Assembly (NCBI GenBank): GCA_905216145.1
Contig: CAJMST010000028.1
Location: 1-20,615, forward strand
Reading direction: 5' to 3'
From: an uncultured bacterium
Lineage (GTDB): Bacteria > Actinomycetota > Coriobacteriia > Coriobacteriales > Coriobacteriaceae
DNA: 20,615 nucleotides
Shown one piece after another: positions 7,698-14,363 of the stretch. Under the pieces are notes generated by a model. The model was given only the letters and a program-made list of their open reading frames with translations. It did not search any database and was not told where the DNA came from. Position numbers and translations under genes: made by a program. The first letter of the stretch is position 1. Every line of letters begins with the position of its first letter.

Positions 7698-8169
7698 TAT
7701 CGCGCGTGAGGACCGGGCGCAGTCTACGGTCGAGGCCGCTTTTTTGCTGCCGACGTTTCTGACGCTCATCCTTCTCGCACTGCAACCGGTGTGCCTGCTT
7801 TATACGCGCGCGGTCATGGAGTCTGCCGCCGCCGAGACCGCGCGGCTCATGACCACGACGACGGCGGAGGACGACGATCTTAAGGAGTTCACCCGCCGCC
7901 GGCTTGCCGCAGTGCCCAACGTTTCGATCTTTCATGCCGGCGGGCCGTTGTCGTGGGATATCGAGCTTGGCCGGGCCGGTGCGGGTGGCGTCTCGGCCGT
8001 GTCCGTTTCCGGCAAGGTCAAGCCGTTGCCTGTGATCGGTGCGTTTGCGCGGGCTATGGGTGGTACCGCCGAGGGCGGCTACGTTGAGCTCAAGGTCGAT
8101 GTCTCGTATCAATCGCGTCCCGAATGGCTGGAGGGAGATTATGATTCGTGGATTGCTGCATGGGATTAA
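7672..8169 (+). CDS. tadE: TadE-like minor pilin (pseudopilin)
   Basis: The protein has a basic leader, a processing motif R-A|Q-S-T-V-E-A-A-F-L-L-P and a single membrane helix. A soluble domain of about 125 residues follows, with the TadE-type continuation (T-R-A-V-M-E-S-A-A-A-E-T-A-R-L). TadE proteins are pseudopilins needed for Flp pilus formation. The start is uncertain. GTG 7672 gives 165 aa with a 16-residue leader. ATG 7633 would add 13 residues and overlap the preceding gene more. Neither has a good ribosome binding site, so expression probably depends on coupling to the preceding pilin gene. The end overlaps the start of the next gene by 29 bases. Confidence 0.82.
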   Translation: MLRTSRCIDIAREDRAQSTVEAAFLLPTFLTLILLALQPVCLLYTRAVMESAAAETARLMTTTTAEDDDLKEFTRRRLAAVPNVSIFHAGGPLSWDIELGRAGAGGVSAVSVSGKVKPLPVIGAFARAMGGTAEGGYVELKVDVSYQSRPEWLEGDYDSWIAAWD

Positions 8170-10294
8170 GCGTTTCTGGTCTAGATGCGTTTTGACGCGC
8201 CGTCCGAGCTGCCATCGCAAGCGAGGCGGCTTTATGGGCCGTGCCGGTGTCGACCTGTTTATCGAAGACGGTGCCTACACCACGCTTTCTTCTGCCGTGG
8301 TCATCCTAGTGGTGCTCACGTTGTTGTTTTCGTCGACCGCGGCGATATGGAGCATGTCGCGTGCCGGGGATACCCAGGTGGCGGCCGATAGCGGCGCGCT
8401 GGCGGGTGCCAACGTAGTGTCGTCCTATCACACGGCTGCCACGGTGGTTGATGCGAGCATCTTGAGTCTGGGGCTGGCGGGGTTTGCCACAATCGGGACG
8501 GGCCTGGTCGCCATCCTCATCCCGGGTGCCGAACCAGTTGCCGGCAATATGGTCGACACCGGGATTGAGATCATTAAAACGCGCAACAAGTTTGCCAAAA
8601 GCGCATCGGAAGGCTTACAGAAAATCGAGACGGCTCTGCCGTATCTGATCGCCGCGCGTGCCACGCAGGCGGTGTCGGCGCAGGATACCGATAGCGTGAC
8701 CTATACCGGTACGGCGCTTGCCGTGCCCAGGACATCCGAGTCGGACTTCGCTGCGCTCAAAGGGTCAGAGATCTCGACCGATACCATTAAAGACACATCA
8801 GATGATTTAGAGCGTGCGGCCGAGGAGCTGCGGAAGGCTTCTGAGGACACGGCGAAGGCTAAAGAGCGCGCTTGGCTGGCGGATTGTGGCGGGTCGGACG
8901 AGAGTTCGATTGGCAAGTACTCGTGTATGTGGGAGCGTGCGAAAAGCCTAACGGATCTCTCTGGTGCTCAAAATCCACATTACGCTTCGAGCGTTACGTG
9001 GGAACCGCAAGTGGCGCTCGATCGCGCGAAGGCCTACTATCGCCAGCGCCTGGCAAATGAGAAACCGCTTGGCGAGGGTCCGGAAAAACAGGCAGATTCT
9101 GCTGCACGAAAGGTGTTCTTCGCTTATGCGAGCGAAGAAGTCGAGCGGGCATATATAACTGAAAAGGACGGCAAAGTTTCCGCCCACACCCCTTTCCTTC
9201 CGCGAAATCCAGATGAGGCGCGGGCGACTGAACTCTATACCGATGCGTGTTGGCCCACGAGTGAAGTAGATAAAGTTACCTATTTGCATTATGGGACTGA
9301 CTGTCCAAATTACAAAAAAGGAAAGCCGGGTGGGCTGGCATCCGTCGCAGATTTTGACGGTCACGAAACGTGTAGCGAATGCCATTTCGGTGTGTCGTCT
9401 TTAGGGTACGTTGCGATTGCAACGACTTCTGTCGAAAGGGGCTTCGAGTACCACTTCGATAAGTTCAAAGAGGCCCTGGAAGACTACGTCGAATGCCGCA
9501 ACAAGGAGTTCGAGCTCGAGCGTCAGACCGAGGACGAGGCCGACCGTGCAGGCAATGCGTTTGACCAGGCCATTAAAGCGCTTTCCGGCGAGCGCCCGCG
9601 TATCGCCCCACCTGGACGCAACGGCGTGGTCGCATTTGCAGTTTCGGGTGATATTACCAGCCCCGATCAACTTAACTCCTCGTTTAACACGGCAGTCAGG
9701 CTTGGCGATCGCGGTGCTATCTCTGCCGCGGTGCTGGCGCCCGATGACGCGACGGCGCAAAACAACGTGCTTTCGCGATTTTTCTCGACATTGAAGGAAC
9801 GCTCGGGCGGCGTTGCCGGCGTGCTCGACGGCGTCATGGATGTTTGGGGACGGCTGCTCGTAGGATACGGTGATATTCAAGGTTCGGCCGACGAACTTAT
9901 GGACGAGATGATTAAAGGCCTAGGAGGGGGCAGCGGCGCGTTGGGCTCCATCGCATCGTGGCTCGGCGATACCGTTTCGGCGTCCGTGGCGGCGCTGGGT
10001 TTGGAACCGTGCGACTTGCGCCTGCGAAAGCCGGTGCTGACCGATTCTGCCAACGTCATTAAGAGTCCGGGGTCTGACATTGCGGGTCTCTCTCAAGCGC
10101 AAGACAAACTGCGAAGTATTCCGTTGGGCGTGACCGATCCCAAGGCGCTTTGCGAGGCGTTGGAATATCAAGTCGAACGCACCATTAGCGGTACGGTGTT
10201 CACACTTGCGGAGATTCCTCTGCCCGGCGGCGGTTCCATCCCGCTCACCGTCGATGTCGCCACGCTGGTTGGCGCTCTGGGCGGTGGGTCGTAA
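8141..10294 (+). CDS. Large TadG-like pilus-associated protein with a Cys/His-rich insert
   Basis: A 717-aa protein with a basic N-terminus, one membrane helix (about residues 50-70), and then QVAADSGALAGAN at 79-91, the segment typical of TadG/TadE-family proteins. A second hydrophobic stretch is near 105-130. Most of the protein should be extracellular. Residues about 205-245 are charged and helical, possibly coiled coil. Residues 249-452 carry several cysteines: C249, C262, C370, H383-x4-C388, C411-x2-C414 and C452. This region is coded by visibly AT-richer DNA. The pilin motif is altered: it reads D-G-A-Y-T-T-L-S, with no Glu at +5. ATG 8141 is preceded by GAGGGAG. TadG is thought to act in surface attachment or assembly. 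The exact role here is unknown. Confidence 0.72.
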   Translation: MIRGLLHGIKRFWSRCVLTRRPSCHRKRGGFMGRAGVDLFIEDGAYTTLSSAVVILVVLTLLFSSTAAIWSMSRAGDTQVAADSGALAGANVVSSYHTAATVVDASILSLGLAGFATIGTGLVAILIPGAEPVAGNMVDTGIEIIKTRNKFAKSASEGLQKIETALPYLIAARATQAVSAQDTDSVTYTGTALAVPRTSESDFAALKGSEISTDTIKDTSDDLERAAEELRKASEDTAKAKERAWLADCGGSDESSIGKYSCMWERAKSLTDLSGAQNPHYASSVTWEPQVALDRAKAYYRQRLANEKPLGEGPEKQADSAARKVFFAYASEEVERAYITEKDGKVSAHTPFLPRNPDEARATELYTDACWPTSEVDKVTYLHYGTDCPNYKKGKPGGLASVADFDGHETCSECHFGVSSLGYVAIATTSVERGFEYHFDKFKEALEDYVECRNKEFELERQTEDEADRAGNAFDQAIKALSGERPRIAPPGRNGVVAFAVSGDITSPDQLNSSFNTAVRLGDRGAISAAVLAPDDATAQNNVLSRFFSTLKERSGGVAGVLDGVMDVWGRLLVGYGDIQGSADELMDEMIKGLGGGSGALGSIASWLGDTVSASVAALGLEPCDLRLRKPVLTDSANVIKSPGSDIAGLSQAQDKLRSIPLGVTDPKALCEALEYQVERTISGTVFTLAEIPLPGGGSIPLTVDVATLVGALGGGS

Positions 10295-10770
10295 TGAGTA
10301 TCCGCATGCGTCTGCGCGAGGAGCGCGCCCAAGCGACGGTGGAGATGGCAGTGGTTACGCCCGTTTTGCTGGTGCTGGCACTCATCGTGTACAACGTCAT
10401 GATCTTTGCCGGCGCTGTCGCGCGCTTCGACCGCGTGGTGCCCGACATCGTGCTAGCGCATGCCGTGGCGTCGGAGGGGGAGGGCGACGAAAGCTCTGCC
10501 GATGCCTCGGCGACGGTCCAGACTCAAATTCTGAATGCCATGGAAGGCTATGACTTGCAGATCGAAGTGTCGAGCGAGCAAGGCGCGAAGGCATCAGATG
10601 GTGGCCTGCTCTCCCTATCCGGTACGTTTAGGACCTACACCTGCACCATGCACTATGAGCCGTGGCCGACTTCTCTCAGCATCGCTGGCGTTCCGCTGGG
10701 GGCGCCGACAACGTTGTCGCACGAGCGCGCGGTGACGGTCGATCCATGGCATCCGGGGGTGGTCATGTGA
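10294..10770 (+). CDS. Second TadE-like minor pilin
   Basis: A 158-aa pseudopilin with a short basic leader, processing motif R-A12|Q-A-T-V-E17, a hydrophobic helix (about 18-40) and a soluble domain of about 115 residues. The helix begins M-A-V-V-T-P-V-L-L-V-L, a common TadE form with proline a few residues after the Glu. The start overlaps the stop of the TadG-like gene (TAATG), and its stop overlaps the start of the DUF192 gene, so it is translationally coupled on both sides. Together with tadE it gives two non-identical pseudopilins, the usual complement for a Tad system. Confidence 0.83.
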   Translation: MSIRMRLREERAQATVEMAVVTPVLLVLALIVYNVMIFAGAVARFDRVVPDIVLAHAVASEGEGDESSADASATVQTQILNAMEGYDLQIEVSSEQGAKASDGGLLSLSGTFRTYTCTMHYEPWPTSLSIAGVPLGAPTTLSHERAVTVDPWHPGVVM

Positions 10771-11126
10771 CCGCGGTCTCGTCCTACATCGCCTACGCGC
10801 GGGCACTCAATAGGCTGGGTTGGACGCCGGCCGAGTTTGTGGTGGCGGAGTCGTTTGTCGTGCGCCTGCGCGGCATGCTGGGACGGCGTCCGGTTGCCGC
10901 CAACGGCCTGTCGCTCGTCATGGCGTTTCCACGCTGCTCTTCGGTCCATACGTGTTTTATGGCCTATCCCATCGACATCGCCTTCATCGATCGCGACGGC
11001 AATATCCTCGCGCGCTACGAAAACGTTCGTCCTTGGCGCATGTGCTCCTGCCTCGGCGCCTGGGCCGTACTAGAGCGTCCTTCAATCATTGTTTCGACTC
11101 CTGCTCTCCAACGCGTGCCGGCTTAA
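10767..11126 (+). CDS. DUF192 family protein at the end of the tad operon
   Basis: A 119-aa protein matching the DUF192 pattern: R-G-M-L-G-R near residue 37, then S-V-H-T-C-F-M-A-Y-P-I-D-I-A-F-I-D at 59-75 and a conserved tail with V-R-P-W-R. No signal peptide or membrane segment is evident. The GTG start at 10767 overlaps the stop of the preceding pseudopilin gene (GTGA), and the purine-rich GGGGGTGG upstream can serve as ribosome binding site. The function of DUF192 is not established, although it recurs beside actinobacterial pilus genes as I recall. It contains C57, C63, C93 and C95, including a C-S-C pair, in a small protein. It ends the operon. Confidence 0.8.
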   Translation: MTAVSSYIAYARALNRLGWTPAEFVVAESFVVRLRGMLGRRPVAANGLSLVMAFPRCSSVHTCFMAYPIDIAFIDRDGNILARYENVRPWRMCSCLGAWAVLERPSIIVSTPALQRVPA

Positions 11127-11129
11127 GAA

Positions 11130-11159
11130 TTGGCGACAGTGGACTTTCGTCATACGAAA
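11130..11159 (+). promoter_or_regulatory. Putative promoter and operator palindrome of the toxin-antitoxin-like module
   Basis: TTTCGT (11145-11150), a CAT spacer and ACGAAA (11154-11159) form a perfect 6-bp palindrome. A -35-like TTGGCG (11130-11135) is 17 bases before TACGAA (11153-11158), a weak -10 that would lie inside the palindrome. Such a position fits autorepression by a DNA-binding antitoxin. The palindrome is seen; the promoter and its regulation are inferred. Confidence 0.4.
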
Positions 11160-11184
11160 TTGGGTAAGATGGAGGAGAAGATGC

Positions 11185-11451
11185 ATGGATGTTGAGATCC
11201 ATCCCAACGCTAAAAAGCACCTGACGGAAAAGCAGGTGCTTAGCGCTTGGCTTGCGGTTACTGAGTGCATTCGTCGCGAGCCGAAGGACGAGCCGCCGAG
11301 ATGGCTTGCAATTGGATGGCTCTCAGACGGACGAAGCGTGGAGCTTGTCGCGGTCGAGCTTGTCCGTGGGTGGCTTATCATTCATGCCTTGTCTCCAGTC
11401 CAGAAGAAATTTTGGCAGGAGATTGAACAGGCTCGGCAAAGGGGTCGATGA
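11185..11451 (+). CDS. Probable toxin component of a two-gene module
   Basis: An 88-aa protein that starts M-D-V-E-I-H-P-N-A-K-K-H and has a strand-rich middle with a repeated L-V-A-V-E-L pattern. It resembles small BrnT/RelE-like toxins encoded before an antitoxin gene in Coriobacteriia, but I could not tie it to a precise family. The ATG at 11185 has GGAGGAG at 11171-11177. The frame stays open upstream to 11089, but that would overlap the DUF192 gene and has no ribosome binding site. The stop overlaps the next gene's start (ATGA), the toxin-first order seen in BrnT-BrnA and HigB-HigA systems. Local GC is a little lower than in the tad operon, which is compatible with acquisition. Confidence 0.6.
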   Translation: MDVEIHPNAKKHLTEKQVLSAWLAVTECIRREPKDEPPRWLAIGWLSDGRSVELVAVELVRGWLIIHALSPVQKKFWQEIEQARQRGR

Positions 11452-11735
11452 TGGGCAAGACGTATACGGCCGCTAATGGTCAGGTTGTAACGGATGAAAT
11501 GATTGACGCGTGGTGCGAGTCGTACGAGCGCGGAGAGTTTCCGGATGGCGAACACACCGTTGGTGGGATCGTGCATGGACGGCCCCCGCTCTCAGGTGAG
11601 GGGACGGCAACGCTGTCGGTCAAGATTCCTCTGGGAATGAAGGAGGCCATTCGTCGACGGGCGGCTGCCGAGGGGATGACGCCAAGTGAGTTTGCCCGTG
11701 CGGCTCTGAGTGAAAAACTTCTTGCTGCCGGCTGA
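11448..11735 (+). CDS. Probable ribbon-helix-helix antitoxin
   Basis: A 95-aa protein. Residues about 53-60 (T-A-T-L-S-V-K-I) form a likely DNA-binding strand followed by two helices, the second containing M-T-P-S-E-F-A-R. This is a CopG-like ribbon-helix-helix pattern. The N-terminal half (D-E-M-I-D-A-W and G-R-P-P-L) would be the toxin-binding or hinge part. It begins with tandem ATG codons at 11448 and 11451, overlapping the stop of the upstream gene. By analogy it would neutralise the upstream protein and bind the palindrome at 11145-11159. That partnership is inferred from gene order and fold only. Confidence 0.68.
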   Translation: MMGKTYTAANGQVVTDEMIDAWCESYERGEFPDGEHTVGGIVHGRPPLSGEGTATLSVKIPLGMKEAIRRRAAAEGMTPSEFARAALSEKLLAAG

Positions 11736-11798
11736 TGCCTCTGACGTGCCGATTTATAGAACCGAGGCTGTGCCCAAAAACTTTTTTAAAATTCTCGG

Positions 11799-11826
11799 TT
11801 GACCGGAACGCGTCCTTGGTTATACT
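11799..11826 (+). promoter_or_regulatory. Promoter of tRNA-Phe
   Basis: TTGACC (11799-11804), a 16-bp spacer and TATACT (11821-11826) form a good housekeeping sigma-70 type promoter about 33 bp before the tRNA. A 7-bp inverted repeat (AACCGAG at 11760-11766 with CTCGGTT at 11794-11800) overlaps its -35 box. Confidence 0.8.
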
Positions 11827-11858
11827 AATCAAGCCTTGAAACAAGGCACACCTCAAAT

Positions 11859-11931
<73 letters not shown>

Positions 11932-11944
11932 CCTTGAATTGACT

Positions 11945-11977
11945 AGGACCTCTGCAAAGGGGTCCTTTTCTTTTATT
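11945..11977 (+). terminator. Rho-independent terminator of tRNA-Phe
   Basis: AGGACC (11945-11950) pairs with GGTCCT (11961-11966), extended by two further pairs, and is followed by TTTTCTTTTATT. It lies 14 bases after the tRNA. Confidence 0.8.
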
Positions 11978-11986
11978 GAGGGCTCT

Positions 11987-12161
11987 GCGGAAATTGCGTC
12001 CCGGAATTTGGCTTCAGAGTGGGATGCGTTTTCCGCTTTGAGGCCGCTTGGGAAAGCGCGACCCGGAATCCGGCGTCAGAATGGGATGTGCTTTCCTTTT
12101 GCGGTCTTTGGCGGAAACTGCGTCCCAGATCCCGCGCTCAGAACGGGATGCGCTTTTCGGC
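11987..12161 (+). repeat. Three tandem imperfect hairpin repeats (about 62-bp period)
   Basis: Units at 11987-12036, 12050-12096 and 12111-12161 each begin with a GGAAA-x-GCG-x-CCC arm. A variable core containing TCAGA follows, and each ends with the nearly complementary arm GGGATGxGxTTTCC. Spacers of about 14 bases (12037-12050 and 12097-12110) are themselves alike. The units are non-identical (roughly 70-80% by eye) but hold their pairing, so RNA or DNA structure appears to be kept. The stretch 11978-12347 carries no gene I can support. It holds this array and the leader of the next gene. Confidence 0.75.
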
Positions 12162-12242
12162 CGCCTACTTCCGGCGCATATGTACATCTCGGCGCGCCAT
12201 CTCGGGCCCGCCCAGATATTCCTCCCGCTTTTGCGCCACTTT

Positions 12243-12282
12243 ACAGACCGTTCGGTCGTCTGTCCGCACGCGCGGGTATACT
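12243..12282 (+). promoter_or_regulatory. Candidate promoter and palindrome before the GH5-like gene
   Basis: TATACT at 12277-12282 is a good -10 box 66 bases before the ATG, but no clear -35 hexamer sits 17 bp upstream. Instead a 6-bp inverted repeat, ACAGAC (12243-12248) with GTCTGT (12258-12263), occupies that zone, as an activator or repressor site might. This is a weak inference. Confidence 0.35.
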
Positions 12283-12347
12283 CAAAACGATACTTTTCCT
12301 ATGCAATACGATGCAGGCTCGGCCTGCACGATCCGAAGGGGGCAGTG

Positions 12348-13409
12348 ATGGAGAGGATACTCGGCGTTAATCTCTCTGGCTGGTTTATTCCCGAGCCTTG
12401 GGTGACCCCGTCGCTATACGCGGCGACCGGTGCATCCAACGCGGCCGAGCTGCAGGAGGCCATGGGCACCGCCGCCTATAACGAGCGCATGCGCCGTCAT
12501 TACGAGACGTTTGTGAGCGAGGACGATTTCCGTCGCATGGCGCAGATCGGTCTCAATGCCGTGCGTCTGCCGGTGCCCTGGTATGCCTTTGGCTCGCAGG
12601 AGTCCGATGCGTCCTACATCTCGGTTGTCGACTACATTGACCGTGCGATTGAGTGGGCTGCCAAGTACGACATCCGCGTGCTGCTTGATCTAGCAACTGT
12701 GCCCGGTGGCCAGGGCGATTCCAATGATTCGCCCGCCACGCCAGAGGCTGTTGCCGAGTGGCATTCGTCCACCAACGGCCGTCATGTTGCGCTCGACGTG
12801 CTCGAGCGCCTGGCCGATCGCTACGGCGAGGCCGAGAGCCTGCTGGGCATTGAGCTGCTGGATACGCCGCAGATGAGTGTCCGCAAGAGCCTCTTCACCA
12901 TGACGGATGGCATTCCGGCGCACTACCTGCGCAACTTCTATCGCGATGCCTATGAGCTCGTCCGTTCATATATGCCCGAGGATAAGATCGTCGTCTTCTC
13001 GTCGTCGGGGCATCCCAGCGAGTGGAAGCATTTTATGCGCGACGCCAAGTATAAGAACGTCTACATGGACCTTCACCTGTACCATTACCGTGACGAGCAT
13101 GCGCTCGATATCACGAGCCCCCGCGGGCTGACGACGGCGATTTCGCGCAACAAGCGCGAGCTCAAAGAAGCGATTTCGACTGGGTTCCCCGTGCTGGTGG
13201 GCGAATGGTCGGGCGCGGCGATCTTTGCCAACTCGTCGGTTACGCCCGAGGGCCGCAATGCCTACGAGCGCGTGTTTATCGCCAATCAGCTGGCTTCGTT
13301 TGCGCCGGCTGCCGGTTGGTTCTTCCAAACGTGGAAGACCGAGAAGCGCATTGCAGCATGGGACGCCCGCGCGGCGCTCGGTACGCTCGAGCGCGGCATG
13401 ATTGAATAG
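12348..13409 (+). CDS. GH5-like glycoside hydrolase family protein with altered acid/base motif
   Basis: A 353-aa protein with the layout of GH5 (beta/alpha)8 enzymes related to exo-1,3-beta-glucanases. It shows an N-terminal G-V-N-L-S-G-W-F (6-13), N70-A-V-R-L-P-V-P-W, H243-L-Y-H-Y, V-G-E286-W-S-G (the nucleophile position) and G-W-F-F-Q-T-W-K near 323-330. The strand-4 motif that normally ends L-N-E-P reads L-D-T-P (171-174), so the usual acid/base glutamate is replaced by threonine. No signal peptide is present, so the protein should be cytoplasmic. ATG 12348 has AAGGGGG at 12336-12342. The next gene begins 6 bases after its stop, so it may be cotranscribed with rsmI. Substrate is unknown, and activity is doubtful without the acid/base residue. 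Confidence 0.78.
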   Translation: MERILGVNLSGWFIPEPWVTPSLYAATGASNAAELQEAMGTAAYNERMRRHYETFVSEDDFRRMAQIGLNAVRLPVPWYAFGSQESDASYISVVDYIDRAIEWAAKYDIRVLLDLATVPGGQGDSNDSPATPEAVAEWHSSTNGRHVALDVLERLADRYGEAESLLGIELLDTPQMSVRKSLFTMTDGIPAHYLRNFYRDAYELVRSYMPEDKIVVFSSSGHPSEWKHFMRDAKYKNVYMDLHLYHYRDEHALDITSPRGLTTAISRNKRELKEAISTGFPVLVGEWSGAAIFANSSVTPEGRNAYERVFIANQLASFAPAAGWFFQTWKTEKRIAAWDARAALGTLERGMIE

Positions 13410-13415
13410 GTTGAT

Positions 13416-14294
13416 ATGACGCAAAACAGCGCCCATACGGGCAAACTCTATGTGGTCGGCACGCCCATCGGCAACCTGGGCGACCTGTCCCCGCGCGTTG
13501 GCGAGGCGTTTGCCGCCGCCGATGCCATCTGCTGCGAAGACACGCGTGTGACGTCAAAGCTGCTGATGCACCTGGGCATTTCCAAGCCGCTTGTCCGTTG
13601 CGACGAGAATGTGATCGCCAGCCGCGCCGCCGGCCTAGTCGACCGTCTGCTGGCGGGGGAGACCCTCGCCTTTGCCTCGGACGCCGGCATGCCGAGCGTG
13701 TCCGATCCCGGCCAGGCGCTAGTTGAGGCGGCGCGTGAGGCCGATGTGCCCGTCGAAGTTATTCCCGGGCCCTCTGCTTGCGTCACGGCGCTTGTTTCGT
13801 CCGGCATTCCCTGCGAGCATTTCTTCTTCGAAGGCTTTTTGGGTCGCAAGCACGGCGACCGCGTGCGCCGACTGCAGCGCCTTGCCGTGGTGCCCGGCGC
13901 GCTCATCTTCTACGAGTCTCCACATCGCATCGTGGCGACGCTCGAGGCCGTGGCGGAGGTCTTTCCCCAGCGTGAGGTTGCCGTCTGCCGCGAACTCACC
14001 AAGCTGCACGAGGAGGTCTTGCGCGGGCCCGCTGCTCAGCTTGCCGAGGAGCTGCGTGCTCGCGGCGAGGTAAAGGGCGAGATTGCGCTGGTCATCGCGC
14101 CGCCGAGCGAGGATGAGGAGGCCGGTATCGTGCCGGTTGGCGCCGCGGCAGCGGATCCCGACGAGGCCCTGCGCGAGGATATCCGCGCCGCGCTCGAGGA
14201 GGGGGAGCCCGCCTCTGCGGTGGCCAAGCGCCTGTCTCAGAAGTATTCGCGCCGCAAGCGCGATGTCTATGCCATGGTGCTCGATATGCAATAG
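13416..14294 (+). CDS. rsmI: 16S rRNA (cytidine-1402-2'-O)-methyltransferase RsmI
   Basis: RsmI methylates the 2'-hydroxyl of C1402 in the ribosomal P site using S-adenosylmethionine. The 292-aa protein has the tetrapyrrole-methylase fold motifs: V-V-G-T-P-I-G-N-L-G-D (13-23), C-E-D-T-R (40-44), S-D-A-G-M-P-S-V-S-D-P-G (88-99), and F-Y-E-S-P-H-R-I later. The C-terminal basic helical end (K-Y-S-R-R-K-R-D-V-Y) is typical of RsmI. Length is normal. The ribosome binding site before ATG 13416 is weak, and the gene follows the GH5-like gene by only 6 bases, suggesting coupling. Confidence 0.95.
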   Translation: MTQNSAHTGKLYVVGTPIGNLGDLSPRVGEAFAAADAICCEDTRVTSKLLMHLGISKPLVRCDENVIASRAAGLVDRLLAGETLAFASDAGMPSVSDPGQALVEAAREADVPVEVIPGPSACVTALVSSGIPCEHFFFEGFLGRKHGDRVRRLQRLAVVPGALIFYESPHRIVATLEAVAEVFPQREVAVCRELTKLHEEVLRGPAAQLAEELRARGEVKGEIALVIAPPSEDEEAGIVPVGAAAADPDEALREDIRAALEEGEPASAVAKRLSQKYSRRKRDVYAMVLDMQ

Positions 14295-14363
14295 ATGGAG
14301 GATATCCAGCCCTTGCGCTAGAATCATCCCCTGTATGCAACGTTTTTCTGGAGGACAAACCCC

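Noticed and set aside
11987..12161. Possible CRISPR array
   Set aside because: The repeat part is the longer, diverged component and the short spacers resemble each other. This is the reverse of CRISPR, and no cas genes are present.
12048..12347. Upstream extension of the GH5-like gene by 100 codons
   Set aside because: The extension translates the tandem repeats, lacks the family fold and has no ribosome binding site. The ATG at 12348 has one.
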